Part shown: piece by piece, positions 21,286-32,422 of the stretch
Numbering within the stretch: the first letter of the stretch is position 1
Layout of the letters: every line of letters begins with the position of its first letter
From: Hygrophila difformis
Lineage: Eukaryota; Streptophyta; Magnoliopsida; Lamiales; Acanthaceae
Assembly: GCA_030278955.1 (NCBI GenBank)
Contig: JAOANR010000010.1
Location: 13,127,086-13,191,085, forward strand
Length of the DNA stretch: 64,000 nt
Direction: 5' to 3'
Position numbers and translations under genes: made by a program
The notes under the pieces: model-generated
What the model saw: the letters and a program-made list of their open reading frames with translations, nothing else
Told to the model about the DNA's origin: nothing
The model's database searches: none

Positions 21286-22323
21286 ATGGCTAACCTTGCA
21301 AAGCAGGAATTTGCTCCCTTAACCGTTGAAGGAAGCAATTATATGTCCTGGGCCCGAGATGTAAAAATGCATCTTACTTCAATGGGTCTGGAAGATACTA
21401 TTGCTGAAGGCAAAAATCCCAGCCATCAAAATCAGGCAAAAGCCATGATTTTCTTGTGCCATTATATCGAAGAGGCACTTAAAATGGAGTACGTGACTGT
21501 GGAATCCCCACTGGCATTGTGGGAAAAGCTGAAAGAAAGATATGATAATCTTAAAAAGACGGTGCTTCCAAAAGCCCTTGATGACTGGACAAACCTGAGA
21601 CTTCAGGACTTCAAAACAGTCCGGGAATATAATTCCGCTGTGTTCAAAATTACGGCCCAATTGCAATTATGTGGGCAAAAGATATCTGAAGCAGAAATGC
21701 TTGAAAAAACGTATTCTACGTTTCATGCTAAAAACTCAGTATTGAGTGAGACATACCGTCAAAAAGGTTTTCAGAGATATTCTGATCTTATCACCTGCTT
21801 ATTATTGGCTGAACAAAACAGCCTATTGTTGTTGAGAAATCATGAATCTAGGCCCGCAGGTGCAAAACCGTTCCCTGAGGTGAACGCGGCTCAATCATCG
21901 AAATATGTGCGTGATCGTGGGCACTTTAAAAATCAAAATGATGATCGTGGCCAAAATCGGTATCACAATCGAGGCAGAGGTGAATCATCTCGTCAAAATA
22001 ATTATCGAAATAAGCCTCGATTTGAGCAAAATCGCAGATATGATACCAGAAGGCCTTACAAACCACAACAAAGAAATTATGCAAGAAAGCATAAACAAAA
22101 TGATGAAATTTGTGATCGTTGTGGAATTAAAGGCCATGTGGCTCAAACATGCCACACAGCTAAACACTTAGCTGAACTGTATCAGGCCTCGAAACGAAAA
22201 GAAAGACCAGGTGTTGAAGCACACCATAATGCCCACGATGATACTTATGATGATATATTAAATGATAATATCACGCACCTGGAAGCTGATGATTTTGTTG
22301 AGCCAGATACTGTTACTAAATAA
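21286..22323 (+). CDS. gag: Copia gag
   Basis: 345 residues from ATG 21286. The N-terminal Copia gag domain shows LTVEGSNYMSWARDVKMHL and later LYEKLKERY-like LWEKLKERYDN and FKTVREYNSAVFKI. An Arg/Asn/Gln-rich basic stretch (about residues 205-265) precedes one zinc knuckle, CDRCGIKGHVAQTC. The C-terminus is acidic (DDTYDDI...THLEADDF), typical of this clade. The stop at 22321-22323 is followed by a very AT-rich 176-base gap before pol, which is in another frame. Gag packages element RNA into cytoplasmic particles. Confidence 0.85.
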   Translation: MANLAKQEFAPLTVEGSNYMSWARDVKMHLTSMGLEDTIAEGKNPSHQNQAKAMIFLCHYIEEALKMEYVTVESPLALWEKLKERYDNLKKTVLPKALDDWTNLRLQDFKTVREYNSAVFKITAQLQLCGQKISEAEMLEKTYSTFHAKNSVLSETYRQKGFQRYSDLITCLLLAEQNSLLLLRNHESRPAGAKPFPEVNAAQSSKYVRDRGHFKNQNDDRGQNRYHNRGRGESSRQNNYRNKPRFEQNRRYDTRRPYKPQQRNYARKHKQNDEICDRCGIKGHVAQTCHTAKHLAELYQASKRKERPGVEAHHNAHDDTYDDILNDNITHLEADDFVEPDTVTK

Positions 22324-22499
22324 TATATTATATAGCTATATATATATATTTTATACTTATCTTTTATAATTCCTGTTTAATATAAATAATGATATCTTAT
22401 ACTTCCCTTTTATTATCCATGTATAATATAAATATGCTTTTGCATTAATAATATTTATATTGCTGATGTTTAATAACATTCTTATATTCTTGTAAAGAA

Positions 22500-25400
22500 A
22501 TGGATGCTGGAAATTCAAAAGTCGGAGATGATATCTGCCTCATTGACAGTGCAACAACGCATAGCATTTTCAAAAGCAAAAGCTATTTCTCCAATTTAAA
22601 ATTGGAAAAGACCGCAGTGAAAACTATAAGCGGTAATGCAAAATGCATTGAAGGCTCCGGTAGAGCTGTTATATTTCTCCCTGAAGGGACAAAAATGGCA
22701 ATTGAAAATGCCTTGTTCTCACGCAAAGCTCGAAGAAATTTACTGAGCTTCAATGATATTCGAAAAAATGGATATCACATTGAAACTTCAAAAGAGGCAG
22801 ATCACGAGTATCTTTTGATAACTCGAATTGAAAATGGCAAAAAATTTGTGAATGAAAAATTGCCATGTTACTCCTCTGGCTTATACTATACAAAAATATG
22901 TGCCGCAGAAATACATAACCTAGTAGGCTTGAAAGCTACTAGTGAATTTATTACCTGGCACGATAGACTTGGGCATCCTGGCAGTATAATGCTGAGGCGA
23001 ATTATTGAAAATTCAAATGGCCATACATTGAAAAGGCAAATGATATTGAACCCAAATGAGTTCAATTGTGCAGCCTGTTCACAAGGGAAATTGATAACCA
23101 GACCATCTCCAGTAAAAGTGGGAATTGAATCCCCTACATTCCTAGAAAGAATTCAAGGCGATATATGTGGACCTATTGATCCACCGTGTGGACCTTTCAA
23201 GTACCTTATGGTATTAATTGATGCGTCATCACGCTGGTCACACGTTTGTTTATTATCAACTCGCAATTTGGCATTCGCAAGATTACTTGCACAAATTATA
23301 AAATTGCGAGCACAGTTTCCAGATCATCCGATAAAGAAAATACGGCTTGATAATGCTGGAGAATATACATCACATGCATTTGATGATTTCTGCATGTCGA
23401 TTGGAATTACTGTTGAACATCCTGTGCCTCATGTGCACACGCAAAATGGTCTGGCAGAATCATTTATTAAGCGATTGCAATTAATTGCAAGACCCTTGTT
23501 AATGAAATCAAAACTCCCTGTTTCTGCTTGGGGACATGCTATATTGCATGCAGCCGCACTTGTGAAAATAAGGCCGACAAGCTATCATAGCTACTCCCCT
23601 ACACAAATTGTGTTTGGAAAGGAGCCCAATATATCCCACTTGCGAATTTTTGGGTGTGCGGTTTATGTACCGATTGCGCCACCACAACGCACAAAAATGG
23701 GACCTCAAAGAAGGTTGGGCATATATGTCGGGTATGAATCACCCTCGATTATTAAATATCTTGAGCCAAAAACGGGTGATTTATTTACTGCAAGATTTGC
23801 AGACTGTCATTTTGATGAAACTCAATTCCCGACATTAGGGGGAGGAAATGATCAACTGAAAAAGGAAATATCTTGGCAAAGTCCATTTGATTTCCTTGAT
23901 CCTCGTACAAGGCAATGCGAACTTGAAGTTCAAAGAATTGTGCATTTGCAGGGAATTGCAAATCAATTACCCGATGCTTTTAATGATGCTGCTAAAGTCA
24001 CAAAATCATATATAAATGATGCAGCAAATGCACCAGCCAATATAAATGTCCCAGAAGGGCAAATTCCAAGTGCAAATGAACCTACTGCACGCCTGAAGCG
24101 TGGTAGGCCTTTGGGTTCCAAGGATAAAAATCCACGAAAGAAGAAAATTATCCATATGGGTGATAAATCAATCACAGATGATACTCCCGAAGGAGAAATT
24201 GATTCAACCCCCGAAAAGGTTGAACCTGAAAATATTCACCCAGAAGAAAATGAAGTTATTGAAACTTCTTTCAATTATATCAATACTGGGAAATGTTGGA
24301 ACCGAAAAGAAACAAACGTTGATAATGCCTTTGCATACAACGTTGCACTCGATGTAATGGAAAATAACGAGGATCCTGAACCAAGATCATTTGAAGAATG
24401 TCGGAAAAGAAATGATTGGCCAAAATGGAAAGATGCGATTCAGTCTGAACTAGATTCACTGAATAAACGAAAAGTATTCGGCCCTATTGTCCAAACACCA
24501 AAAAATGTGAAGCCTGTTGGCTACAGATGGGTGTTTGTGAGAAAAAGAAATGAAAATAATGAAATTGCCAAATATAAGGCAAGGCTTGTAGCCCAAGGTT
24601 TTTCACAACGACCGGGAATTGATTTTGAGGAAACATATTCCCCAGTTATGGATGGAATAACATTCAGGTATCTAATGAGTCTAGCAGTACGAGAAAATCT
24701 CGAAATGAGGCTGATGGATGTTGTTACTGCATATTTATATGGCTCATTGGAAAATGATATTTATATGAAAATACCTGAAGGGTTTAAATTACCTGAGTCT
24801 TGCAACTTAAAACCCAGAGAAAATTATTCCATCAAATTGCAAAAATCGTTGTATGGGCTCAAGCAATCTGGCCGAATGTGGTACAACCGCCTCAGTGAAA
24901 GTTTGATAAAGGAATGCTATACAAATGACCCGATCAGCCCTTGTGTATTTATAAAGAAAAATGGGTCAGAATTTGTGATCGTCGCAGTCTATGTTGACGA
25001 TTTAAATCTAATTGGAACTCCTGAAGAGTTGAAAAAGGCGGTCGAATATCTGAAAAAGGAGTTTGAAATCAAAGATTTCGGGAAAACGAAATTTTGCCTT
25101 GGCCTACAAATTGAGCATTTGGAAATGGGCATATTTGTTCATCAATCAGCTTATACCCAAAAGGTATTAAAGCAATTTCGAATGGATTATGCTCATCCGC
25201 TAAATAATCCAATGGTCGTTCGGACACTTGATCCTGCAAAGGATCCATTTAGGCCAAAAGAAGATAATGAAGAGCAACTTGGCCCAGAAATCCCATATTT
25301 AAGCGCAATTGGTGCGTTAATGTATCTTGCAAACAGCACGCGACCTGATATCGCGTTTGCAGTCAATCTACTCGCAAGATTCAGCTCTTGCCCTACTCGA

Positions 25401-25994
25401 CGACATTGGAAAGGCATAAAGCATGTTTTTCGCTATCTCCAAGGAACAATTGATCTTGGGTTATTTTACCCAAAAGACTCTCGACATGAGTTAATTGGCT
25501 ATGCCGATGCAGGTTATTTATCAGACCCACACAAAGCCAAATCTCAAACAGGCTATATCTTCACGTGTGGTGGAACTGCTATCTCTTGGAGGTCAATGAA
25601 GCAGACTATAACTGCTACTTCTTCTAATCATGCCGAAATATTAGCAATCCATGAAGCAAGTCGAGAATGTGTTTGGTTGAGGTCAATGACTCAACATATA
25701 TTGAAGAGTTGTGGTTTAATCATTGAACCACAAATGCCCCCAACAATTTTATTTGAAGATAATTCGGCTTGTGTAGCCCAGTTGAAAGGGGGATATATCA
25801 AAGGAGATAGAACGAAGCATATTTCACCAAAATTCTTCTACACTCATGATCTTCAAAAGAATGGTGAAGTCGATGTGCAACAAATTCGATCAGAAAATAA
25901 TTTAGCGGATCTATTTACCAAGGCATTGCCGACTGCAACATTCGAGAAGCTCGTGAAGAAAATTGGAATGCGGCGGCTTCGAGATTTAAAATGA
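22500..25994 (+). CDS. pol: Copia pol polyprotein (intact)
   Basis: 1164 residues without a break. Protease has CLIDSATTHSIF near residue 13, with DSA in place of the usual DSG. GAG-pre-integrase is WHDRLGHPGS near 157. Integrase has CAACSQGK, GDICGPIDPPCG, IRLDNAGEYTS and HTQNGLAESF (D, D, E). RT has GYRWVFVRKRNENNE near 680 and YVDDLNLIG near 835. RNase H has YADAGYLSDPHKAKSQTGY and NLADLFTKALP at the end. The start ATG is the first in frame, and pol may really be reached by splicing or another route from gag. It makes and integrates the element's cDNA. Confidence 0.88.
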   Translation: MDAGNSKVGDDICLIDSATTHSIFKSKSYFSNLKLEKTAVKTISGNAKCIEGSGRAVIFLPEGTKMAIENALFSRKARRNLLSFNDIRKNGYHIETSKEADHEYLLITRIENGKKFVNEKLPCYSSGLYYTKICAAEIHNLVGLKATSEFITWHDRLGHPGSIMLRRIIENSNGHTLKRQMILNPNEFNCAACSQGKLITRPSPVKVGIESPTFLERIQGDICGPIDPPCGPFKYLMVLIDASSRWSHVCLLSTRNLAFARLLAQIIKLRAQFPDHPIKKIRLDNAGEYTSHAFDDFCMSIGITVEHPVPHVHTQNGLAESFIKRLQLIARPLLMKSKLPVSAWGHAILHAAALVKIRPTSYHSYSPTQIVFGKEPNISHLRIFGCAVYVPIAPPQRTKMGPQRRLGIYVGYESPSIIKYLEPKTGDLFTARFADCHFDETQFPTLGGGNDQLKKEISWQSPFDFLDPRTRQCELEVQRIVHLQGIANQLPDAFNDAAKVTKSYINDAANAPANINVPEGQIPSANEPTARLKRGRPLGSKDKNPRKKKIIHMGDKSITDDTPEGEIDSTPEKVEPENIHPEENEVIETSFNYINTGKCWNRKETNVDNAFAYNVALDVMENNEDPEPRSFEECRKRNDWPKWKDAIQSELDSLNKRKVFGPIVQTPKNVKPVGYRWVFVRKRNENNEIAKYKARLVAQGFSQRPGIDFEETYSPVMDGITFRYLMSLAVRENLEMRLMDVVTAYLYGSLENDIYMKIPEGFKLPESCNLKPRENYSIKLQKSLYGLKQSGRMWYNRLSESLIKECYTNDPISPCVFIKKNGSEFVIVAVYVDDLNLIGTPEELKKAVEYLKKEFEIKDFGKTKFCLGLQIEHLEMGIFVHQSAYTQKVLKQFRMDYAHPLNNPMVVRTLDPAKDPFRPKEDNEEQLGPEIPYLSAIGALMYLANSTRPDIAFAVNLLARFSSCPTRRHWKGIKHVFRYLQGTIDLGLFYPKDSRHELIGYADAGYLSDPHKAKSQTGYIFTCGGTAISWRSMKQTITATSSNHAEILAIHEASRECVWLRSMTQHILKSCGLIIEPQMPPTILFEDNSACVAQLKGGYIKGDRTKHISPKFFYTHDLQKNGEVDVQQIRSENNLADLFTKALPTATFEKLVKKIGMRRLRDLK

Positions 25995-26130
25995 TGTCCA
26001 AATCAGGGGGAGCATCTGATACAAGAATACTGTACTCTTTTTCCTTCACTTGGATTTTTTCCCACTGGGTTTTTTCCAAGTAAGGTTTTAACGAGGCATA
26101 TTCTTCGTATTGACGACATTCAAGGGGGAG
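25995..26130 (+). other. Polypurine tracts and 3' leader of Copia element
   Basis: Two purine tracts, AAATCAGGGGGAG (near 26005) and CAAGGGGGAG (26121-26130), flank a segment with the common plant Copia motif TTTTTCCCACTGGGTTTT. The second tract abuts the 3' LTR. Confidence 0.7.
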
Positions 26131-26521
26131 TATTATGCATGTAAACAAAACATGTGAATGTCTAGTGTTCAACATCCATGTTCATGCCTTGATCATAAGG
26201 TTAGACATGTGAAAGTCTTGAAATGTATATGCCTTGATTATGAGGTTAGTAAATAGTGAGAGGATAAAAAAGTTTATAAATAGCCTATGTAATGTATTGA
26301 GAAGTTAAGTTAGAAAAATTTTATGCAAGCTTAATACTTGTTTCATTTCATAGCCATAATTATTACACTTTATCCATTTTATTATCCCACCTTTAAACTT
26401 CCTTTCTTTCACCAATTTATCCCAATTTCCATTACAATACTTCCACTATAAACACAAGCTAATAAGCCATATTCCATTTTATTGTACACATACATAAATA
26501 AAAATAGTTATTTCTATAACA
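26131..26521 (+). repeat. 3' LTR of Copia element (TA..CA type)
   Basis: 391 bp, starting TATTATGCATG right after the purine tract. It matches the 5' LTR except for one base in CTTCCATTC/CTTCCTTTC. Confidence 0.88.
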
Positions 26522-26662
26522 ATAAATAAATTTTGGCTACACAAACTTGGGGCTGCTACAGTATATAGTAGTATTCCACTTGTTGGTTGTTTAATTTAGA
26601 TTATTAGGATATGATATCTGCAAATACCAGACAAAAAAAAAAAAAAAAAAAACAGAAAAAAC

Positions 26663-28917
26663 TCACATATTATACTGGATGTTCACGTATGAGGCGTTCT
26701 TGTTCGCGATAGCGCTGAAAACCGGCTCGGAAAGAGAAAATGTATGATTCCCTGGCGGCCCTGATGATCCACAGATGGCGGTGGCGTTGGCCGTGGTGCC
26801 GGCAGTGCGGGCACAATCAACAATTGGCACCGTAACGGTTTTATTAGACACACATGCGTTCGGAGTATCTCCGTTGATGCAGGAGAGGGTGATTTTCCGG
26901 CCGCAGGTTGATGACGGCCCTTCCCAGATCGGGAACCCCGCAGCTGCAAACCAATTGCTCTTGAAGTTGTTGGAGTACTCCTCGCACGCTATATCTGCGA
27001 TTGGATTCAATCATTGCACTTTTCAATGGATTAAGAAATTGAGCATAATCAGTGGATAAAAAGTTGAATTTATAGATTGATAATACTCCATAAAGGCTAA
27101 AAACAGACTTGGATTAATAAAATTTCACATATCCCTTTAAAAAAAAAAGAAGCAATATCTCAAATCCATAAATAAAAAATCATTCAACTTACTTTCATCT
27201 ATGTAAATGCAAGTATTAATAAAATTGAAGTTGAAAACTAAAGCAGTTCTCATCAACAATTAATACTTCTCAATCAACAACTAATATCAATTGATTGATA
27301 TTTTTCCTATGTGTCACATAATTAAAGAAGTTTGAATAATTAAATTCGTTAGATGAAGCATCACATACTACTAAAAATAGACAAATCTAGTATACAAACA
27401 AAAGAAGCAAGTCCCACTTCACTGCTTCAAACCTATACTTCCACTGCTATAGAAAGCAATTTAATTTAATATTATAGTAATGTTTTTCTTTTTGGTAGGT
27501 AGCCTCACCCAGCCTTAGCCGCTGCATCAGCCCCTGTTAATACAGACAGACAGACCGTGCAGAGCAACCCAAGCCCAGAACTAGAAGCTGGCAGGAGCGG
27601 CCGCGGCTAGAGCGTGAGGCAGGACCGGCGGCGGCGAGAGCCGCGCACGATTCGATCCATAGTTACATGGAACGGAGTTCGATTCGAAACGGGGAACGGG
27701 AACGGGAACGGGAACGGAAACGCGGAACGCTAGTCTAGGTGACTCCGGAACGATGTATACCCTATTTTTCTTTTTATAAATATTAAAATATATTTAATTG
27801 CTAAAAGGTTTAAATTAAACTTTTAGAAAAAAATAAGCCAAAACTTCAAAATATCACTTTTTCACAAATATATTAAATAAAAAATCACATAAACAAAACA
27901 TACAATACTAAATTCAATTTATACACAAGAAAATCTAAAAAGGAAACACTGTAGTCTGTATAGACATTTAGCATAATAAATAGGAGTAAATAAATACATG
28001 GACCCCACACACAAACCCCTAAACTATTCCCGTCTCCCCGTCTCCACCCGTTCCCCCTCTCCAATTAGAAATGAAATCTGCAAAAAAAACAAAAAACGGT
28101 GGCCACGGCAAGGGTACTCTCGAATCTTCTCTCCTCTCGTGCTTACAGACACAGTGGACAGTGGAGACTGGAGACCTCAATAAGCCTGAAACTAAAAGCT
28201 GGAAGGAACGGCGGCGGCGGCGACGAGACCAGGCGGCGAAGGAACGACCTGGTGAACGATCCTAGCGAATCGTTCCGCGATTCGGAACAAACGTTCCCGA
28301 ATCGGAGATCAGCCAGGCGATCCGCGTTCCAGGTTCGATCCCCAGCCAGGCGGAGAGAGCCGGCAACGATGCGTGCGAAGATATCAGGGCGGGCGGAGAG
28401 CCGGCCATCGATGCGCGCCCGATCAGGGCACGCAGTTACCACCCAATTGCACGCGGATGGGTGGCAAGATACGCAGGGGACGAATTTACCACCCAACCGC
28501 GCGCAAACTGGGTGGCGAAACTAGAATTGTTTTTCATTATAACAATTTCATACGGTGATGCGTCCCGCTCGGGAGCGGGAGATCAGGCAGGCGGGCGGTT
28601 ACTGGTTATGAGACTAGAATGGTTTATAAGGATGACTGCTTTCCAATTTAAAAAAATTCATAGAGGAAGGTTGATCATAGAGGAAGGATGAATGGTTTAT
28701 AAGAAAGGTATATTGATAATCAAGCCTTTTACTTAGTCCCCCGGCGGCCCCGGAGTATCATTGAGATAAGGAAGAAATACTTACGCGTTCTGTAGGGTGG
28801 TTCGTACGGGTAGATAGTGGCCGTTCCGATTCCAAACATTTGCCCCGTGGTGAATGCGATGAGGCAGACAAGGTAGACGAGGCAACCCACACACAGAAGT
28901 CGAACTGGAACCGACAT
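26663..28917 (-). CDS. EG45-like / plant natriuretic peptide-like secreted protein, two exons
   Basis: Exon 1 is 28917-28785 (ATG at 28917; donor CGC|GTAAGT) and exon 2 is 26994-26663 (acceptor CGCAG|AT). Joined they give 154 residues in frame. Residues 1-25 are a hydrophobic signal peptide (VRLLCVGCLVYLVCLIAF). The mature part has GIGTATIYPYEPP, FAAAGFPIW, CGRKITLSC, KTVTVPIVD and FSAIANKNASYVNIQY, with six cysteines after the signal. This is the small expansin-like double-psi-beta-barrel fold of EG45/PNP proteins, which act outside the cell in water and solute balance. It lacks an expansin cellulose-binding domain. The ATG at 29016 is in frame upstream but would put the hydrophobic core too deep. 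The 1790-base intron holds other repeats. Confidence 0.8.
27560..28560. other. GC-rich, repeat-bearing insert within the EG45-like intron
   Basis: Two GC-rich islands (about 27580-27750 and 28190-28560) sit in an otherwise AT-rich intron. The first has about four GGGAAC units (27692-27718). The second has two CCACCCA...TGGGTGG hairpins about 50 bases apart (28439-28464, 28490-28515). Both islands carry GATTCG and GGAACG words. Origin unknown. Confidence 0.5.
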
Positions 28918-29567
28918 ACCCAAGAGAGGAATGTGAGTGAAGAGAGAGGAGAGAGTCAGAGAGAGAAGAGAGAAGAGAAAAGAGAACGTCTTTCTTGTGG
29001 GCAAACTTGTGTGCATGTCTTACTATTAAACGTGTTTTATTTTTCCGGTTTATATTTATTTATTTATTTTAATTTTTATGTTGGGCTTAGGCCGTCCTTT
29101 CCCTTCCCTTCGGGAAAAAAATGTCTGTGTTCCCTGCGAAGTGGGTGTTTTCAGGTATGTACTATTTTCGAATTGTTTTCAAGACTCGAGTTTGAACCAA
29201 TATCAATATGGCAGTGATACCGCCTCTGCTTTCTTTAATTTGGATTTTGGATATTCCTAAAGGTGTCAATTTGGACTCTTCCCCTTTTTCATACTCTTAA
29301 AAAATGTTTGTGTGGGTCAAAAACTCGGCGGATGATCGGATCCGTCTGCCGCCGCCCTGTTGCATTTCGGTCTCAGATTCATGATTTTGAGCATATGATT
29401 TGGGAAAATGACTTTCGCTGCTAATTTTCGGTGGAAGAATTTGATGGGGGCGACCTTGGGGAAAATCGTGTCGTGAGAGATGATGAGGCCGGGATGTGAT
29501 GGCGGAGGAGGGCAGTTCCGTGGTGGGTAAAATTATTTATACTAATTGATACTCCACCTATTTCATA
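28918..29567. other. Upstream region of the EG45-like gene
   Basis: The first 100 bases 5' of the gene (28918-29020) are GA-rich on plus, that is, a CT-rich leader on minus. TTTATTTATTTATTTT follows near 29050. The rest shows no supported gene. Confidence 0.4.
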
Positions 29568-30145
29568 TTTATACTTACCGTTTAGTGCTTGTTTCCTAGT
29601 CACACATTAATCCTTGGCTTAAACTTTGAACAATCATGGGCTGTTTCTGTCTGACTGAAAGAAAATTCCCCATTGAGCTTTCCAAGATTTTGTGGGATAT
29701 ACGCACATCTTTTTCTTGAGCTTTGGATGGTCCTCCTTTTGATTTGAATATAATTTTGTTATCTTTAATGCATGTCTGGTTTTTTCTTGGTTGATTCCAT
29801 CAATGTACAAGGTTGCAAATGCCACTTTTCTGTTGGCATGATGTTAAGGGTGAGATCTGATTTGAAGGTAAGACCGTAAGAGAGTTTGTATATATGGTGT
29901 TGCCAGACTTTACAGAAGGTGAGTTATAATGGTTTTGAATCTGGCCTTTTACCTGTGTGGTAATTGTACACATTATATGGGTGATTGATGAGAATATAAC
30001 AAAACCCAAATATGCTTCTTTTGGGGAAGGATTTTATTATGAAGTTGAGTGATGTGTGTAGTGGGTCAAATATAAAGGGCATTAAACTAAGATAGGGCAA
30101 GTATGATCACAAACCAATATGGTACTCAAGTACTACAAAAGTTGT
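29568..30145. repeat. 0.57-kb direct repeat, copy 1
   Basis: Matches 31871-32422 in order and orientation. Shared words include TTAGTGCTTGTTT, ATGGGCTGTTTCTGTCTGAC, TTCTGTTGGCATGATGTT and ATAAAGGGCATTAAACTAAG. Several small indels separate the copies. Confidence 0.75.
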
Positions 30146-31870
30146 ACTATGCTACTGTTCAGGTTATTCTCTTAACTCAGTTGTGTCGCAATGAAGTTCT
30201 TTGATCTCTTCAAGTTTTGTTGGTCTCTCAATTCCCCTCGCCGAATTCCACAGATAGGGCAGAGTTGGCTGGTGGTACTCTGTCTCTGCCGGTTTTGTTG
30301 ACCAATTTAATGGGAAACCTCCCATCTCTCCCATTGTTTTCCTGGTACATCTTCTTTAGCTCGGTAGTACCTTTATCACTTCTGGCTCATCTCACCCCCC
30401 TTGTTTCTTTTATGTGATTTCTATACTTCCACTAATTAAAATTCTGTGTTATTTTTTGTCCAGGTCTTCACCTCCGTAGTGGTTGACATATACTATGTTG
30501 TAGAGTTTCTACAAACAAGAAGAAACTACCAAATCCAGTAATGTACTATTCATTTTTCATCACATATATATTCTATTCATGTGTACTACTCAAAAAGGCA
30601 AGTTGTGGTGTTTCACAGTATTCCATTTGCTATCTGTCATTGACTTTTATCTCATTATCCTTCTAAATATCAATGGTTTATGATTTTCTCAAGTATAAGT
30701 TGTGATGCAGGGTTATTATTATCTTCAGTTTTTCTTACTATGTTCTGTCATGTTTTTTTGTATTTTGATTTTGTATTTTTCGATGCTCCTTGCCCTATGT
30801 ACTCTTCTTGACTTCTGTTGGTGTTGTTCTTAGCCTTTCTCCTGCATATTGAGTGTTAAGGAGAATATGTATCCTTGGGTTGAAGAAAGGTGAGTTAGTT
30901 ACATAGGGTATACAATAATTTGCCCTTTTCCACTTCCATTTTATTGAATAATCTTTTGAAAGCTTTAAAGGGCTTTGCATATGATAAATCTCATTTAGAA
31001 AACACAGATTCTTAAAGACTGTTGGTTTGACAGATTCCAGATACCCTCTACTTTCAATGTTTGCCTTTTTATGCCAGATACCCTGTAAATGATTTGTGAT
31101 GCAGGGCTACTATACATGCCAATGGGGTTATTCTGGCCATTGTTTTCCCTGTATTTCTTGCAATCATGCGTTTATCATTTCATCCAATATTCTTTTTAGT
31201 GTTTCAGTACAATTTAATTACTACATTATTCATTACTCAAATCATCACTGCAGACTCAAGTCACAACAAAAATAACCAACAAAAAAGTATTATTAAATAA
31301 ATTATTGGCACGTGCCCTTATGCCATTGCTCACAGCGTGTACCTTGGCCCTTGAGCACCTCACTGAAGAGGCTGAATTCGTTTTCATTGTTTGTTTTTCC
31401 CCCTTTATAGTATATGTACAGTGAACCGTACCGGATTTCTCATCCTAGCAATCCAAGTGCTAACCCTTACACCTTGAATGCCAGCTTCATACTGTATCTC
31501 AGTCTCACTGTCTCCACAGAGCTGCATATGTGATCTCTGTTTTTTTGTCCCCCTCCTCTTGGTTCTCATATAATCAGATATTCAGTCATATCATTGCCAA
31601 AAACAAATTGGAACTCCTAACAAGCAGTGAGTTGCAGAAGCAGGAGAAAACAAACAAGTTCATGGCACAGGTAACCACTTAATCATCATTAATTTTATCT
31701 TTCATTTATCAGCATTCTGTTTGATATTGTTTGATCTGATCAAGTGCGTCCACTTGAGAAAGGCAGTTGTGTTGAGGCAGTTATAAACCTTTGGTTGGTT
31801 CGGTTGTTGATGGGATGCGAAAACATCCAATGAGCTCTGCATGAAAAGTCCTACGTGTACTAACATCATT
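30146..31870. other. T-rich region between the direct repeats, no gene assigned
   Basis: Contains T-rich sequence. One exon-like stretch of 31 codons on plus lies at 31578-31670 (ATCAG before, CAG|GTAACC after; helical, Lys/Glu-rich). I recognise no family and see no neighbouring exons. Confidence 0.4.
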
Positions 31871-32422
31871 TTTATACTTACAGTTTAGTGCTTGTTTACA
31901 GGTCACAAATTAATCCTTGGCTCAAACTTTGAACATTCATGGGCTGTTTCTGTCTGACTGAAAAAAATTCCCCATTGAGCTTTTCAAGATTTTGTGGGAT
32001 ATGTACATAGCTTTTTCTTGTGCTTTGGATGGTCCCCCTTTTGATTTGACTACAATTTTGTTATCTTTCATGCATGTCTTGATTCAATCAATATACAAGG
32101 TTGCAAATGTCACTTTTCTGTTGGCATGATGTTTAGGGTGAGATCTGATATGAAGGTAAGAGGTTTGCATATATGGTGTTCCCAGACTTTACAGAAAGTG
32201 ACTTGTAATGGTTTTGAATCTGGCCTTTTCCTGTAAGATAATTGTACACATCATATGGGTGATTGATGAGACTATAACAAAACCCAACTAGGCTTCTTTT
32301 GGGGAAGGATTTGATTATGAAGATGAGTGATTTGTGTAGTGGTTCAAATATAAAGGGCATTAAACTAAGGTAGGGCTAGTATGATCACAAACCTATATGG
32401 TACTCAAGCACTAGAAAAGTTG
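31871..32422. repeat. 0.57-kb direct repeat, copy 2
   Basis: Partner of 29568-30145, about 2.3 kb apart. No LTR-type TG..CA ends or target duplication were found for the pair. Confidence 0.75.

Larger units (their letters stand above)
20818..26521 (+). mobile_element. Copia element with TA..CA LTR ends (young)
   Basis: 5704 bp with 391-bp LTRs (20818-21208 and 26131-26521) that differ at one position by eye, flanked by ATAAA (20813-20817 and 26522-26526). gag and pol are both open. RT-RNase H words (LMDVVTAYLYGSLENDIYM, YADAGYLSDPHKAKSQTGY) point to a plant Copia clade that I think is Bianca, but the lineage call is tentative. The near-identical LTRs imply a recent insertion, and the element may be autonomous. 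Confidence 0.92.

Noticed and set aside
28310..28360. tRNA gene suggested by GGTTCGATCCCC
   Set aside because: No matching acceptor stem, D arm or anticodon arm upstream.
31300..31380. Protein-like stretch (LMPLLTACTLALEHLTEEAEF on plus) as a gene
   Set aside because: Short, no splice context, no recognised family; noise in AT/GC-mixed sequence.
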